Shown one piece after another: positions 28,454 through 36,816 of a stretch of 64,000 nucleotides of DNA. Below the pieces are notes generated by a model that saw nothing but the letters and a program-made list of their open reading frames with translations, did not search any database and was not told the DNA's origin. Each line of letters opens with the position of its first letter. Position 1 is the first letter of the stretch. Source of the stretch: Vibrio astriarenae. GTDB lineage: Bacteria; Pseudomonadota; Gammaproteobacteria; Enterobacterales; Vibrionaceae. The DNA lies in the NCBI RefSeq assembly GCF_010587385.1, contig NZ_CP047476.1:1426001-1490000 (forward strand), written 5' to 3'. The translations under genes were made by a program, and so were the position numbers.

Positions 28454-29671
28454 ATGAAAAGAGAACAAACAATTGAGAACTTGTACGAACTAGCGGAACA
28501 GACGCAACAAGTTCAAGCGGATCGCATTGAAATTATCTTAGAAGAGCGTAATGACGATCATTTTCCTCCAATGTCAAAGGCATTAATGGAAACACGCTCT
28601 GGTCTTACTCGACGTAAATTAGATGAGGCGATCACAAAACTGGAAGCGGAAGGGCACCAGTTTACCAAAAACAATGCCAACCATTATTCTATCTCTTTGC
28701 AAGAAGCGCATATGCTTATGGATGCGGCAGGTGTACCTAAGTTTCATGAGCGTAAAAAAAACCAAGACAACAAGCCTTGGATTATTAACGTCCAAAACCA
28801 AAAAGGTGGTACGGGTAAATCCATGACGGCCGTTCATTTGGCTGCTTGTATGGCGCTAAACCTCGATAAACGTTACCGTATCTGTCTTATCGATTTGGAT
28901 CCGCAAGGCTCATTACGCCTGTTCTTGAATCCTGAAATCAGTGTGGCAGAACACGATAACATCTATTCTGCCGTTGATATCATGTTGGATAACGTACCGG
29001 AAGAAACAGAAGTTGACTTAGATTTCTTACGCAAATCAGTGTTATTACCGACACAGTATCCAAACCTAAAGACGGTTTCAGCTTTCCCTGAAGATGCGAT
29101 GTTTAATGCTGAAGCGTGGCAAAGCTTGTCGCAAAACCAGTCGCTCGATATCGTAAAACTACTTAAAGAGAAGTTGATTGATAAGATAGCTGACGACTTT
29201 GATGTGATCATGATTGATACAGGCCCTCACGTAGACCCATTAGTTTGGAATGCGATGTACGCGTCAAACGCACTATTAATTCCATGCGCCGCGAAGCGCT
29301 TGGACTGGGCATCAACAGTTAATTTCTTCCAGCACTTACCCACCGTTTACGAAATGTTCCCAGAAGATTGGAATGGTCTTGAGTTCGTGCGCTTGATGCC
29401 AACCATGTTTGAAGATGACAACAAAAAACAGGTATCAGTGCTCACAGAGATGAACTATCTGCTGGGTGACCAGGTGATGATGGCAACTATTCCTCGCAGC
29501 CGTGCATTCGAAACATGTGCAGATACTTACAGTACGGTATTTGACCTTACTACGGGCGATTTTGAAGGGGGCAAAAAGACCCTTGCAACCGCGCAAGATT
29601 CGGTTCAAAAGAGCGCATTAGAATTAGAACGTGTCCTACATGGTCACTGGTCTTCACTGAACAAAGGGTAA
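28454..29671 (+). CDS. parA2: ParA2 chromosome II partition ATPase
   Basis: Walker-type ATPase that positions the chromosome II origin together with ParB2 and parS2. The 405 residues have a type Ia layout: a roughly 100-residue N-terminal region with a helix-turn-helix (SGLTRRKLDEAITKLEAEGH), then the deviant Walker A QNQKGGTGKSMTAVHLA near 113-128, LIDLDPQGSL and VIMIDTGPH. The N-terminal DNA-binding region fits autorepression. The ATG at 28454 has GGAAG upstream; a TTG two codons earlier is less likely. parB2 follows after 6 bases. Confidence 0.97.
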   Translation: MKREQTIENLYELAEQTQQVQADRIEIILEERNDDHFPPMSKALMETRSGLTRRKLDEAITKLEAEGHQFTKNNANHYSISLQEAHMLMDAAGVPKFHERKKNQDNKPWIINVQNQKGGTGKSMTAVHLAACMALNLDKRYRICLIDLDPQGSLRLFLNPEISVAEHDNIYSAVDIMLDNVPEETEVDLDFLRKSVLLPTQYPNLKTVSAFPEDAMFNAEAWQSLSQNQSLDIVKLLKEKLIDKIADDFDVIMIDTGPHVDPLVWNAMYASNALLIPCAAKRLDWASTVNFFQHLPTVYEMFPEDWNGLEFVRLMPTMFEDDNKKQVSVLTEMNYLLGDQVMMATIPRSRAFETCADTYSTVFDLTTGDFEGGKKTLATAQDSVQKSALELERVLHGHWSSLNKG

Positions 29672-29677
29672 TGAAAC

Positions 29678-30646
29678 ATGGCGATTAAAACCTCAGATCT
29701 CAACGCAAAGCTGTTCGGTAAAGCAAATAAACGCCGTGCAACTACGCCACAAGAAGCACAAGCTGCCGCTAAAGAGCAGGCTCAAGTGATTGAGCTTTCG
29801 GTTGCAGGAGAAGAGCTGATTTCCTTTGAGCTGATTCGTATTCCAGCGACAGAGGTAGAGGCTCAAACAGTGGTATTTTCTGAAAATGCACGTGAGCAAT
29901 CTTTCTTAAACGAGCATGCGCTTTCGGATGTATTGACGACACTGCGTGAACGCGGGCAGCAATACCCTGCTGTAGGTCGTCGAAATGCACAAGGCCTGAT
30001 TGAAGTTCTTGATGGCAGCCGTCGACGCATGTCGTGTATCTTGGCTGAAAAAGAGTTCCTTGTTTATGTTGCTGAAGGCATTAATGAGCAGCATGCTAAG
30101 TTTCTGTCAGACGTAGCAAACGCACACAAACCGCTCTCTTTGTATGAGAAAGGTAAAGAGATGCAAGCGAAGCTTGATAGTGGGGAAGCAGAAGACCAGA
30201 AAGCTTTGGCCAAAATCTTTCAATGCAGCGAGGCTTTAGTGAGTGGTGCACTGAAGGCGGCTGATTTACCACTAGAGCTGTTACAGGCGTATCCAAACGT
30301 TGCTGAGCTTGGTCGCCCGACCATTGTTAAACTGCATAAACAGTTCAATGAAATGGGCAGCGATCAGCAGAGTCAACTATTGGCAAAATGCCATTCTGAT
30401 GGCCAACAAGTATGGCAGCGCAGCGAAGCGCAAGGGGTTGCTCGCCTAACAAAAGAGGTGTCAGAAACCATCGAAAACTGGATTTCTGAGCTAAATCCAA
30501 CACAAAAACCGGCCACGAAGAAAGTCGATTTAGTGAAGGGTAAGGTATCCTACTCGCGCAAAGGCAATGCCGTTTCTTTGAACATGAAGAAAGTCGACGA
30601 AGAGACACTGAACGAAATTCTCGCATTCATCGAAAGTAAATTTTAG
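29678..30646 (+). CDS. parB2: ParB2 chromosome II centromere-binding protein
   Basis: A 322-residue ParB-family protein that binds parS2 palindromes, of which eight perfect copies lie in this window. The ParB N-terminal nuclease-like domain shows SENAREQSFLNEHALSDVLTTLRERG and LDGSRRRMSCILA; a helix-turn-helix (ALAKIFQCSEALVSGALKAADLP) and a C-terminal dimer region follow. It is the second gene of the parAB2 operon, 6 bases after parA2, and ends at a strong terminator. Confidence 0.97.
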   Translation: MAIKTSDLNAKLFGKANKRRATTPQEAQAAAKEQAQVIELSVAGEELISFELIRIPATEVEAQTVVFSENAREQSFLNEHALSDVLTTLRERGQQYPAVGRRNAQGLIEVLDGSRRRMSCILAEKEFLVYVAEGINEQHAKFLSDVANAHKPLSLYEKGKEMQAKLDSGEAEDQKALAKIFQCSEALVSGALKAADLPLELLQAYPNVAELGRPTIVKLHKQFNEMGSDQQSQLLAKCHSDGQQVWQRSEAQGVARLTKEVSETIENWISELNPTQKPATKKVDLVKGKVSYSRKGNAVSLNMKKVDEETLNEILAFIESKF

Positions 30647-30668
30647 TTCAACGCTATTCATTCGTTAT

Positions 30669-30692
30669 AAAGCCGCATTCGCGGCTTTTTTT
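30669..30692 (+). terminator. Terminator of parAB2
   Basis: AAAGCCGC and GCGGCTTT form an 8-bp stem followed by T residues. Confidence 0.92.
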
Positions 30693-30743
30693 GTGTTCGG
30701 CTTGAGGTAAACTTCAGTTAGGTTTACTCAAAGTCCCATAAAC

Positions 30744-32771
30744 ATGTCACAGTCTATCTCACAGATTCAGGCCATCATCTCACAGCTACAAGGCACTAAT
30801 CATCGTCGCGGCTTTTATTTGCAAGCGGATTACGTCGGTGTTGATGCTTTTGTTCAATCTTGTATTGCACAGTACAACGACCCGAATGTTGCCTACTTAG
30901 GCGGTAAAGTTTCACAGAACGCACCGTGTATTCCGTATAAAAAAGGCGAGCAACTGCTTGGACAAGAGCTCGATGTTTTAGTGGTAGACATGGTGGATGG
31001 TTTTGATGCTAATAGTTTTACTGCAGCGCTAGGTGCCATTGTAGGGGGCGGTGTTCTCATCGTGAAACCTTGGAAACCCGATCCTAATAACTTTGCTGAT
31101 GTTTGGTTAGAGCGCTGCCTTCATAAACTTGTTTTAGTCAGTCATTCTAATTTTGATAGTGAGTTTTGCGAGCACACGCCTCAGACCAAGGCTTTGCCTG
31201 CACCTTTCAACGAGCAGCAAAGCGCAGTGCAGGCAATTGTGAAGGTTAGTGAGGGGCACAGAAAGCGTCCGTTAGTTCTCACCGCAGATAGAGGGCGCGG
31301 AAAGAGTAGTGCGTTAGGTATTGCAGCAGCAGAACTGATGTCTAAACGCTGTATCAATATAGCGGTGACAGCGCCTTTGCAAAAGTCAGTACAACCCGTT
31401 TTCCAACATGCCGAAAGAGTTCTCGAAAGAGTTCTCGGTAGAGTTCTCAATGCAGCTTGTCATGCAAAGGGCGAACTGCATTTTGAAGCTTCGAGTTTGA
31501 AGTTTATTGCCCCTGATGAGTTACTTAGAACGCAAGAGTCATTTGATCTGGTTTTAGTTGATGAAGCTGCTGCGATTCCACTTCCATTGCTACAAACGAT
31601 GGCCTCTAAGTTTCATCGAATCGTGTTTTCAAGCACAGTACATGGTTATGAAGGTTCTGGCCGAGGCTTCACGCTTAAGTTTCTTGCTTGGCTTCGAGAG
31701 TATCGCTCTGGCATGCGAGAGATACACCTAACTCAGCCCATCCGTTGGGCAAAGCAAGACCCGCTCGAGGCGTGGGTGTTTGATAGTTTCTTGTTGGATG
31801 CTGAGCTTGATCGTGTCGAGCTCGATAACCATCGACAAGATATGCGACTGGTTAAACACCATAAGTCGGATTTGATTGCTGACAGTCAGCGATTGAAAGA
31901 AGCCTTTGCTCTGCTCGTTAGTGCTCATTACCAGACATCACCCAATGACCTGTTTGGTCTGTTGTCTGATAGCAATACCCATCTCTATTCACTCGTTTCC
32001 GGAAAACAAATTGTAGGTTGTATGCTCACCGTCGAAGAGGGGAGGCTATCCGAAACTTTGATCAGCGATATCGCCCTCGGCAAGCGACGACCAAAAGGGC
32101 AGTTGGTCGTGTCATCACTCATTAATCACTTGGGCGTCTCAAATGCAGCGACGCATCGCAGCGAGCGAATTATGCGTATAGCGGTTCATCCAGATTGGCA
32201 GGGAAATGGTTTCGGAGGGGTAATGCTTGATAAATTGAGTAGGGTAACGGATGCGAGTTTCATCTCTACCAGTTTTGGCATGACGCCTGAGTTAGTCACA
32301 TTTTGGCTGCAGAATGGCTTCACTCCCGTTAAGTTAGGTTCGCAGCGTGACTCATCAAGTGGCAGCTATTCTCTGATAATGGTCAAAGAGTTAGTGGGTT
32401 GTGAAGTCGTCACGAATAGTTTCGCTCGACATCTTCCACATTGGTTAATCGATAAAGGTGAGTTGTTATCTCCGCAATTGGTTCGAGTATTACTCCCTGG
32501 TACGTCAGATTCTCTGTCTACAACCGATCTCAATCTGCTCGAACGGTTTACGCTCGGCGGTTCAAATGTTGAGTCGACGTCGTTCCTGATTCACGATTTG
32601 ATTTTTTCTCTTTCTCAAAGCCAACTCAAGTCTTGCTCTGACTTCCTGTTGTCGTTTGTTTTATGTCGAATGTCTGTCGAACAGTGTTGCAACCATTATG
32701 CGCTGACGGGCCGTAAGCAACTTGAAAATAGGCTTCGAGTTGATGTCGCTACGATATTAGAGTCTCTTTAG
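30744..32771 (+). CDS. tmcA: tRNA(Met) cytidine acetyltransferase TmcA
   Basis: Makes N4-acetylcytidine at the wobble base of elongator tRNA-Met using ATP and acetyl-CoA. The 675 residues (E. coli TmcA is 671) contain an N-terminal TmcA region, a helicase-like domain with Walker A LTADRGRGKSSALG near 179-192 and VDEAAAIPLPLL, a GNAT acetyltransferase domain with IAVHPDWQGNGFGGVML, and a C-terminal tRNA-binding region. Near residues 225-236 three imperfect 12-base tandem repeats encode ERVLERVLGRVL. The Shine-Dalgarno sequence is weak. It follows parB2 after a terminator, so it has its own promoter. Confidence 0.96.
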   Translation: MSQSISQIQAIISQLQGTNHRRGFYLQADYVGVDAFVQSCIAQYNDPNVAYLGGKVSQNAPCIPYKKGEQLLGQELDVLVVDMVDGFDANSFTAALGAIVGGGVLIVKPWKPDPNNFADVWLERCLHKLVLVSHSNFDSEFCEHTPQTKALPAPFNEQQSAVQAIVKVSEGHRKRPLVLTADRGRGKSSALGIAAAELMSKRCINIAVTAPLQKSVQPVFQHAERVLERVLGRVLNAACHAKGELHFEASSLKFIAPDELLRTQESFDLVLVDEAAAIPLPLLQTMASKFHRIVFSSTVHGYEGSGRGFTLKFLAWLREYRSGMREIHLTQPIRWAKQDPLEAWVFDSFLLDAELDRVELDNHRQDMRLVKHHKSDLIADSQRLKEAFALLVSAHYQTSPNDLFGLLSDSNTHLYSLVSGKQIVGCMLTVEEGRLSETLISDIALGKRRPKGQLVVSSLINHLGVSNAATHRSERIMRIAVHPDWQGNGFGGVMLDKLSRVTDASFISTSFGMTPELVTFWLQNGFTPVKLGSQRDSSSGSYSLIMVKELVGCEVVTNSFARHLPHWLIDKGELLSPQLVRVLLPGTSDSLSTTDLNLLERFTLGGSNVESTSFLIHDLIFSLSQSQLKSCSDFLLSFVLCRMSVEQCCNHYALTGRKQLENRLRVDVATILESL

Positions 32772-32782
32772 TTACCCCTCTA

Positions 32783-32795
32783 TTTACAGTGTAAA
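32783..32795. other. parS2 site 4 (TTTACAGTGTAAA)
   Basis: Perfect parS2 palindrome, 12 bases after the tmcA stop. Confidence 0.88.
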
Positions 32796-32802
32796 TGTTG
32801 CG

Positions 32803-32815
32803 TTTACACTGTAAA
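32803..32815. other. parS2 site 5 (TTTACACTGTAAA)
   Basis: Perfect parS2 palindrome, starting 20 bases after site 4 starts; the closest-spaced pair in the window. Confidence 0.88.
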
Positions 32816-32886
32816 CTCTCGATGAATTCAAATTCATGCTTATCCTTTCATTCCCACTTAATTCTTGAGTGGTCTCGTATATCGCT

Positions 32887-32899
32887 TTTACAGTGTAAA
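32887..32899. other. parS2 site 6 (TTTACAGTGTAAA)
   Basis: Perfect parS2 palindrome, third member of the cluster between tmcA and the DUF342 gene. Confidence 0.88.
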
Positions 32900-33041
32900 T
32901 TTACGACTGACCGAACATCGTTCTATACTCCCTGTGTTTCTATCGCGTGACGTAGTGCTGACTTTTCAATTAGTGATATGTATATCAAATCAATAAATGA
33001 TTAATATCTAAGTACTAATTATATGGACTATGCTCGGATGT

Positions 33042-34700
33042 ATGTGGACAGAATATCTCAGTTGGACTAGTGATAAATCTCAAGTCGTGGCTAAACTCCC
33101 TGATGACTCTATGGGAGTGCCTGCTAGCTTCAGCCAGCAGGGGCTTGACGATGCCCTTAGTGGGATTAACGCAAACACGCTGTATGTTGACGAGACAGGC
33201 GTGCAAAGCTTCATAAATTTCGCTAAGGAAGACAAGAAAGAGGCCCGAGCTGGTATCACTGTTGCGCGCCGTATAGATGCAGCGTTGGAAGTCTCAATCA
33301 CTCAAGATGCTCAGGTTGCGAGCTTGGTGTGTACAGGCGCTTTTGGTGGTGAGCCTTTAAACCCACAAAAGATGATAGAGGTGATTCAATCTGCCGGTAT
33401 CAAAAAGGGCATCAACAAGATCGCACTTAAAAAGTTACTGTTAAAGAGCGCGCAACTAAAACCCGGAGAGGTAGTCACCCAACCCATTGCTCAAGGAAGG
33501 CTACCTATCAATGGTAAAGATGCCAAGTTTACTTCTTTACTCAACACAGCCAAAACAGAAAAAGCAGCAAACGATGCTCTTGGCAAAATTGATATGCATG
33601 ACCGAGGAGCTACCTTAACCGTTGAAGTTGGCCAGCCTTTAATGAAGAGAGAGCCCGCAACACCTGGGAGGCCGGGTATAACTGTACTGGGTGAAATCAT
33701 TCAACCAAAACCAGGCAAGAATACTGAGCTTAAAGCGAGTAAAGGCTCTCAACTTAGTAAAAGTCATCCAGACATACTGGTGGCTAGTCAGGCGGGCTTA
33801 CCCTTGGTAAGAGAGTCTTCTGTCGAAGTTGATGATGTCATGAAGCTAGCAGCCATTGGTGTTGAGTCTGGGCACGTTGAGTTTAATGGCAGCGTGATCG
33901 TCTCAGGCAATATAGAGTCGGACATGCGAGTAAAGGTGACAGGCAACCTCATTGTTGGTGGCTTTGTTGAGTCGGCAATTATTGATGCTGGAGGCGATGT
34001 CACCATTGGCAAAGGAATCATTGGACACAACGTATCAGAGGGTGAGGCGAAAAGTTGTAGTATCACCAGTGGTGGTTCAATTCATGCTCACTACGTACAG
34101 TTCAGCGATGTCACAGCCAAGCAAGATATCAGGTTACAGATTCATTGTTTGAACAGCGATATTGTTACAGGCAACGATTTGGTTGTGGTTGATAGAACTG
34201 AGCGCCAGGGTACCGTTGGGGGCGGTGCTCTTGATATTGGGAACAAACTTGTGTGCGTTAATTTGGGTGTAGAGGGCAACACACCCACTCTAGTGAAAGC
34301 ATTCAATAATTACCATCAGCAAAAAGAGCGAACCGAGTCGCTTAAAGAGGAATACAAACGCGCGCAAGAAAAAACAATGGAGGTTATTCGCAAAGAGATG
34401 GCTTTCAAGAAGATACCTAAAGCTGAGCGCACAGAAGATGAAAGTAAGGCACTTGAGCAGTTCAAGCTTGAAGTGGATAACAACTTAGTGGCAACGAAAA
34501 ATGCGCTGGAGCTACACGTTTTGGAGTTTGAAGATAAGCTTGAAAATAATACCGTAGAAGTGAAATCTAAAGTTTATCCTTACGTCACAATACAGTTTGG
34601 TGATGAAAGAGTGACAACGTCGAAAGAGCATGGAGCGAGCATTTTCAGTTTTGACCAGTACCAGATAAAGCGTCGCTCTTTGTTTAGCGATGAAATTTGA
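33042..34700 (+). CDS. DUF342 (FapA-family) protein
   Basis: A 552-residue cytoplasmic protein of the DUF342/FapA family. The middle holds the beta-helix-like core (VESGHVEFNGSVIVSGNIES, VKVTGNLIVGG, AIIDAGGDVTIGKGIIGH, ITSGGSIHAHYVQFSD); a C-terminal coiled coil (about 410-500) follows. Family members polymerise through the beta-helix and are tied to flagellar or polarity functions in some bacteria; the role here is unknown. The start is uncertain: MWTEYLSW at 33042 has CGGA upstream, and a start at 33030 is also possible. Its upstream region contains three parS2 sites. Confidence 0.85.
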   Translation: MWTEYLSWTSDKSQVVAKLPDDSMGVPASFSQQGLDDALSGINANTLYVDETGVQSFINFAKEDKKEARAGITVARRIDAALEVSITQDAQVASLVCTGAFGGEPLNPQKMIEVIQSAGIKKGINKIALKKLLLKSAQLKPGEVVTQPIAQGRLPINGKDAKFTSLLNTAKTEKAANDALGKIDMHDRGATLTVEVGQPLMKREPATPGRPGITVLGEIIQPKPGKNTELKASKGSQLSKSHPDILVASQAGLPLVRESSVEVDDVMKLAAIGVESGHVEFNGSVIVSGNIESDMRVKVTGNLIVGGFVESAIIDAGGDVTIGKGIIGHNVSEGEAKSCSITSGGSIHAHYVQFSDVTAKQDIRLQIHCLNSDIVTGNDLVVVDRTERQGTVGGGALDIGNKLVCVNLGVEGNTPTLVKAFNNYHQQKERTESLKEEYKRAQEKTMEVIRKEMAFKKIPKAERTEDESKALEQFKLEVDNNLVATKNALELHVLEFEDKLENNTVEVKSKVYPYVTIQFGDERVTTSKEHGASIFSFDQYQIKRRSLFSDEI

Positions 34701-34721
34701 TGGATGACCTTGGTCTAAACT

Positions 34722-34747
34722 AAAAAACGCCCTAATGGGCGTTTTTT
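34722..34747 (+). terminator. Terminator of the DUF342 gene
   Basis: AAAAAACGCCC and GGGCGTTTTTT pair perfectly around TAAT. The symmetric A/T runs let it work in both directions. Confidence 0.9.
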
Positions 34748-34762
34748 GTTGCGTAAAGAAAA

Positions 34763-34852
34763 TTAATTCTTATTGTTGCTGACGCCTTTAGCGCAGTCTT
34801 TCCAGTATTGAATACGAATGCGATGTAGCTGAGCACGTCTCATTTTCTTCAT
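34763..34852 (-). CDS. Small basic protein of 29 residues with a strong ribosome site
   Basis: Encodes MKKMRRAQLHRIRIQ followed by YWKDCAKGVSNNKN. The sequence AGGAGG lies 5 bases before the ATG, a near-perfect Shine-Dalgarno, and the symmetric terminator at 34722-34747 lies just beyond the stop. The peptide is strongly basic and has one Cys. Possible roles include a regulatory leader or a small RNA- or membrane-binding protein; I do not recognise a family. The upstream leader contains GGGCATCACCC, a short inverted repeat. Confidence 0.6.
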   Translation of the reverse strand: MKKMRRAQLHRIRIQYWKDCAKGVSNNKN

Positions 34853-35286
34853 TGCTTCCTCCTGAAACGGGTGATGCCCATACTTTCTATTGAGCATCGA
34901 ATTTATTTACACTTCGAATTTAATCGTAATTACAGGGATTGTCCGCGATTTAGCTCACGGTTTTGTCATGCATGCTTCGTTTACTTGGCTAAAGCACACA
35001 CTCTACACCTTCATTAGCTATCTATAATTGCTCGCCATTTTGACGCTTATGTGACAGATTAGAGAAACCTATATTAAGCCGCGCGACCCGCGCCAATATC
35101 AGCGGTAACTCAGAGACTTGTTAATGAGTGACTGACTTCTCTATATAGACTAACGATATTGTGATTAGTTCCTGCTCGGGCAGTAATCGACTGATGTCGC
35201 TGGTTGTATGTGTGGCTTAGGGGCGTTGTTGTATTCTTATGATAAGAATCAGGGAACGTGTATTGATGATATTCGTTGGAAATAGA
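34853..35286. other. Gene-free stretch before the M48 protease gene
   Basis: 434 bases between divergent genes. A perfect interrupted palindrome ATTCTTAT-G-ATAAGAAT (35233-35249) stands 37 bases before the protease start. No gene seen. Confidence 0.45.
35233..35249. promoter_or_regulatory. Palindrome upstream of the M48 protease gene
   Basis: Eight-base perfect arms around one central G, placed like an operator; without a T-run it is not a terminator. The binding protein is unknown. Confidence 0.4.
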
Positions 35287-36711
35287 ATGAACACAAAAAC
35301 CGTTGTTGCTATTGCTTTTTCAGGCTCGCTTGTAGGGTGCAGTGTCAGCCTTGAATATGACAAGTCGATTGGAGAGCAAAACTCTCAAGTCGTTGCTGCG
35401 CAAATGGGCCTTTATCAAAAACACCAGCTAGATTCGTATGTCGATAACGTAGGGCAGAAGCTTGTCGCTCATTTAGACGAACCAGAATTTACGTTTTCAT
35501 TTCATATCGTTGATGATACCACCCCCAATGCTTTTGCTCTGCCCGGAGGTTATATCTACATCTCTCGTGGCTTACTCGCACTGATGAACAATGAGGATGA
35601 GCTGGCATGTGTCTTGGCCCACGAAATCATCCATGTTACTGAGCGTCATTCAGTACAACAGATGAAGCGCAGCATCCTGCCAAGTTTGAGCCAAGTACCA
35701 GGCAATATCGTGGGCAGTGTGATTAGCGAGGACCTTGGCGCTCTGATCAACGCTCCAATCGCGATCAGTAGCGGCTTGTTTATGGCAAGTTACAGTCGCG
35801 GACACGAAACGCAATCTGACGAGCTTGGCGTAAAACTGGCGGTCAAAGCAGGCTATAACCCGTATTCGATGGGGCTAATATTAACTCGTCTCAACACGGC
35901 AGTTGAATTTACAACTCAGCAAGAAACACAAAAAAGTTATTTTGATAGCCACCCATACACGCCAGAACGTGTGGAGCATGTCAATCTGTGGGCTGCTCAA
36001 TTTACGAATCAATACGCACCTGCTACTGACGATAGATTTGTTAGGCGTCTTAATGGATTGCTCATTGGCAACAATCCAGATAAAGGTGTATTTGTCGGAG
36101 ATGATTTCTTGCATCCTCTGCTTGGTTTTAGCATGCAATTTCCTAGCGAGTGGCAGAAGGTCAATCTGCCAAATGTGGTAGCAGCAGGGAATGAGTCCCA
36201 GACAGGAATGATTGCTTTAACGCGTGTGAGTGCAGATTACAATGCCGAACAGATGTCTCAACAGTTTTCGAGCTATATGCAGCAGCACTTTGATTACAAG
36301 GTCGATATCTCACAGTATGAGAATGAGTGGGGAAGTGACACATATCATGCGCAGATACGAGACAGTAAAGGTGGGAAGCCTGTTTATTTAGATCAGTATT
36401 GGCTCGATGTTGAAGATGCGACTTATCAGCTTATGAGCGTGACATCAGCGGATACGGTTGTTCTTGCTAGCGAGAGCGCTTTCAGCTTCAAACCCATTTC
36501 TCAGCAGCAGCGCGATGCTATTTACCAGCGAGAGCTGAAAGTGGTGACCGTACAAAAAGGCGAGGATGTGGCCAAATTGCTTGAGCGTTCAAATTCCCCC
36601 ATGAGAAACCGAGGCGTGGAAATATTAAACGGGCTGGAATCCGCTAATGATCTTTCAGAAGGGGATGCGCTTAAAGTGATCGTTAAAGCGCCGTATACTT
36701 CAAACCAATAA
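35287..36711 (+). CDS. M48-family metalloprotease lipoprotein
   Basis: A 474-residue envelope protease. The start at 35287 gives a signal peptide ending at lipobox LVGC (Cys 17) and has TGGA upstream. The zinc motif AHEIIHVTERHS (HExxH near residue 113) and the downstream ESDELGV-type acid QSDELGVKLAV mark an M48 peptidase like BepA/YcaL/LoiP. The C-terminal half contains a region of unknown fold and a terminal LysM-like segment (GEDVAKLLERSN to GDALKVI) that may bind peptidoglycan. Outer-membrane quality control is the likely role by family. The gene stands alone. Confidence 0.9.
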   Translation: MNTKTVVAIAFSGSLVGCSVSLEYDKSIGEQNSQVVAAQMGLYQKHQLDSYVDNVGQKLVAHLDEPEFTFSFHIVDDTTPNAFALPGGYIYISRGLLALMNNEDELACVLAHEIIHVTERHSVQQMKRSILPSLSQVPGNIVGSVISEDLGALINAPIAISSGLFMASYSRGHETQSDELGVKLAVKAGYNPYSMGLILTRLNTAVEFTTQQETQKSYFDSHPYTPERVEHVNLWAAQFTNQYAPATDDRFVRRLNGLLIGNNPDKGVFVGDDFLHPLLGFSMQFPSEWQKVNLPNVVAAGNESQTGMIALTRVSADYNAEQMSQQFSSYMQQHFDYKVDISQYENEWGSDTYHAQIRDSKGGKPVYLDQYWLDVEDATYQLMSVTSADTVVLASESAFSFKPISQQQRDAIYQRELKVVTVQKGEDVAKLLERSNSPMRNRGVEILNGLESANDLSEGDALKVIVKAPYTSNQ

Positions 36712-36717
36712 TGCTTA

Positions 36718-36730
36718 TTTACACTGTAAA
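36718..36730. other. parS2 site 7 (TTTACACTGTAAA)
   Basis: Perfect parS2 palindrome 6 bases after the protease stop, abutting the long terminator hairpin. Confidence 0.87.
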
Positions 36731-36785
36731 AAGGGCCCTTGCTATGATTAAACTTCGAGAAGTTTTAACCTAGCAAAGGCCCTTT
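36730..36785. terminator. Long bidirectional terminator
   Basis: Outer 15-base arms AAAGGGCCCTTGCTA and TAGCAAAGGCCCTTT pair with one mismatch; an inner AAACTT-CGAG-AAGTTT stem lies in the loop. Serves both convergent genes. Confidence 0.75.
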
Positions 36786-36816
36786 AACTTTTAGTCACTC
36801 ATTGCATTGATTTGAA

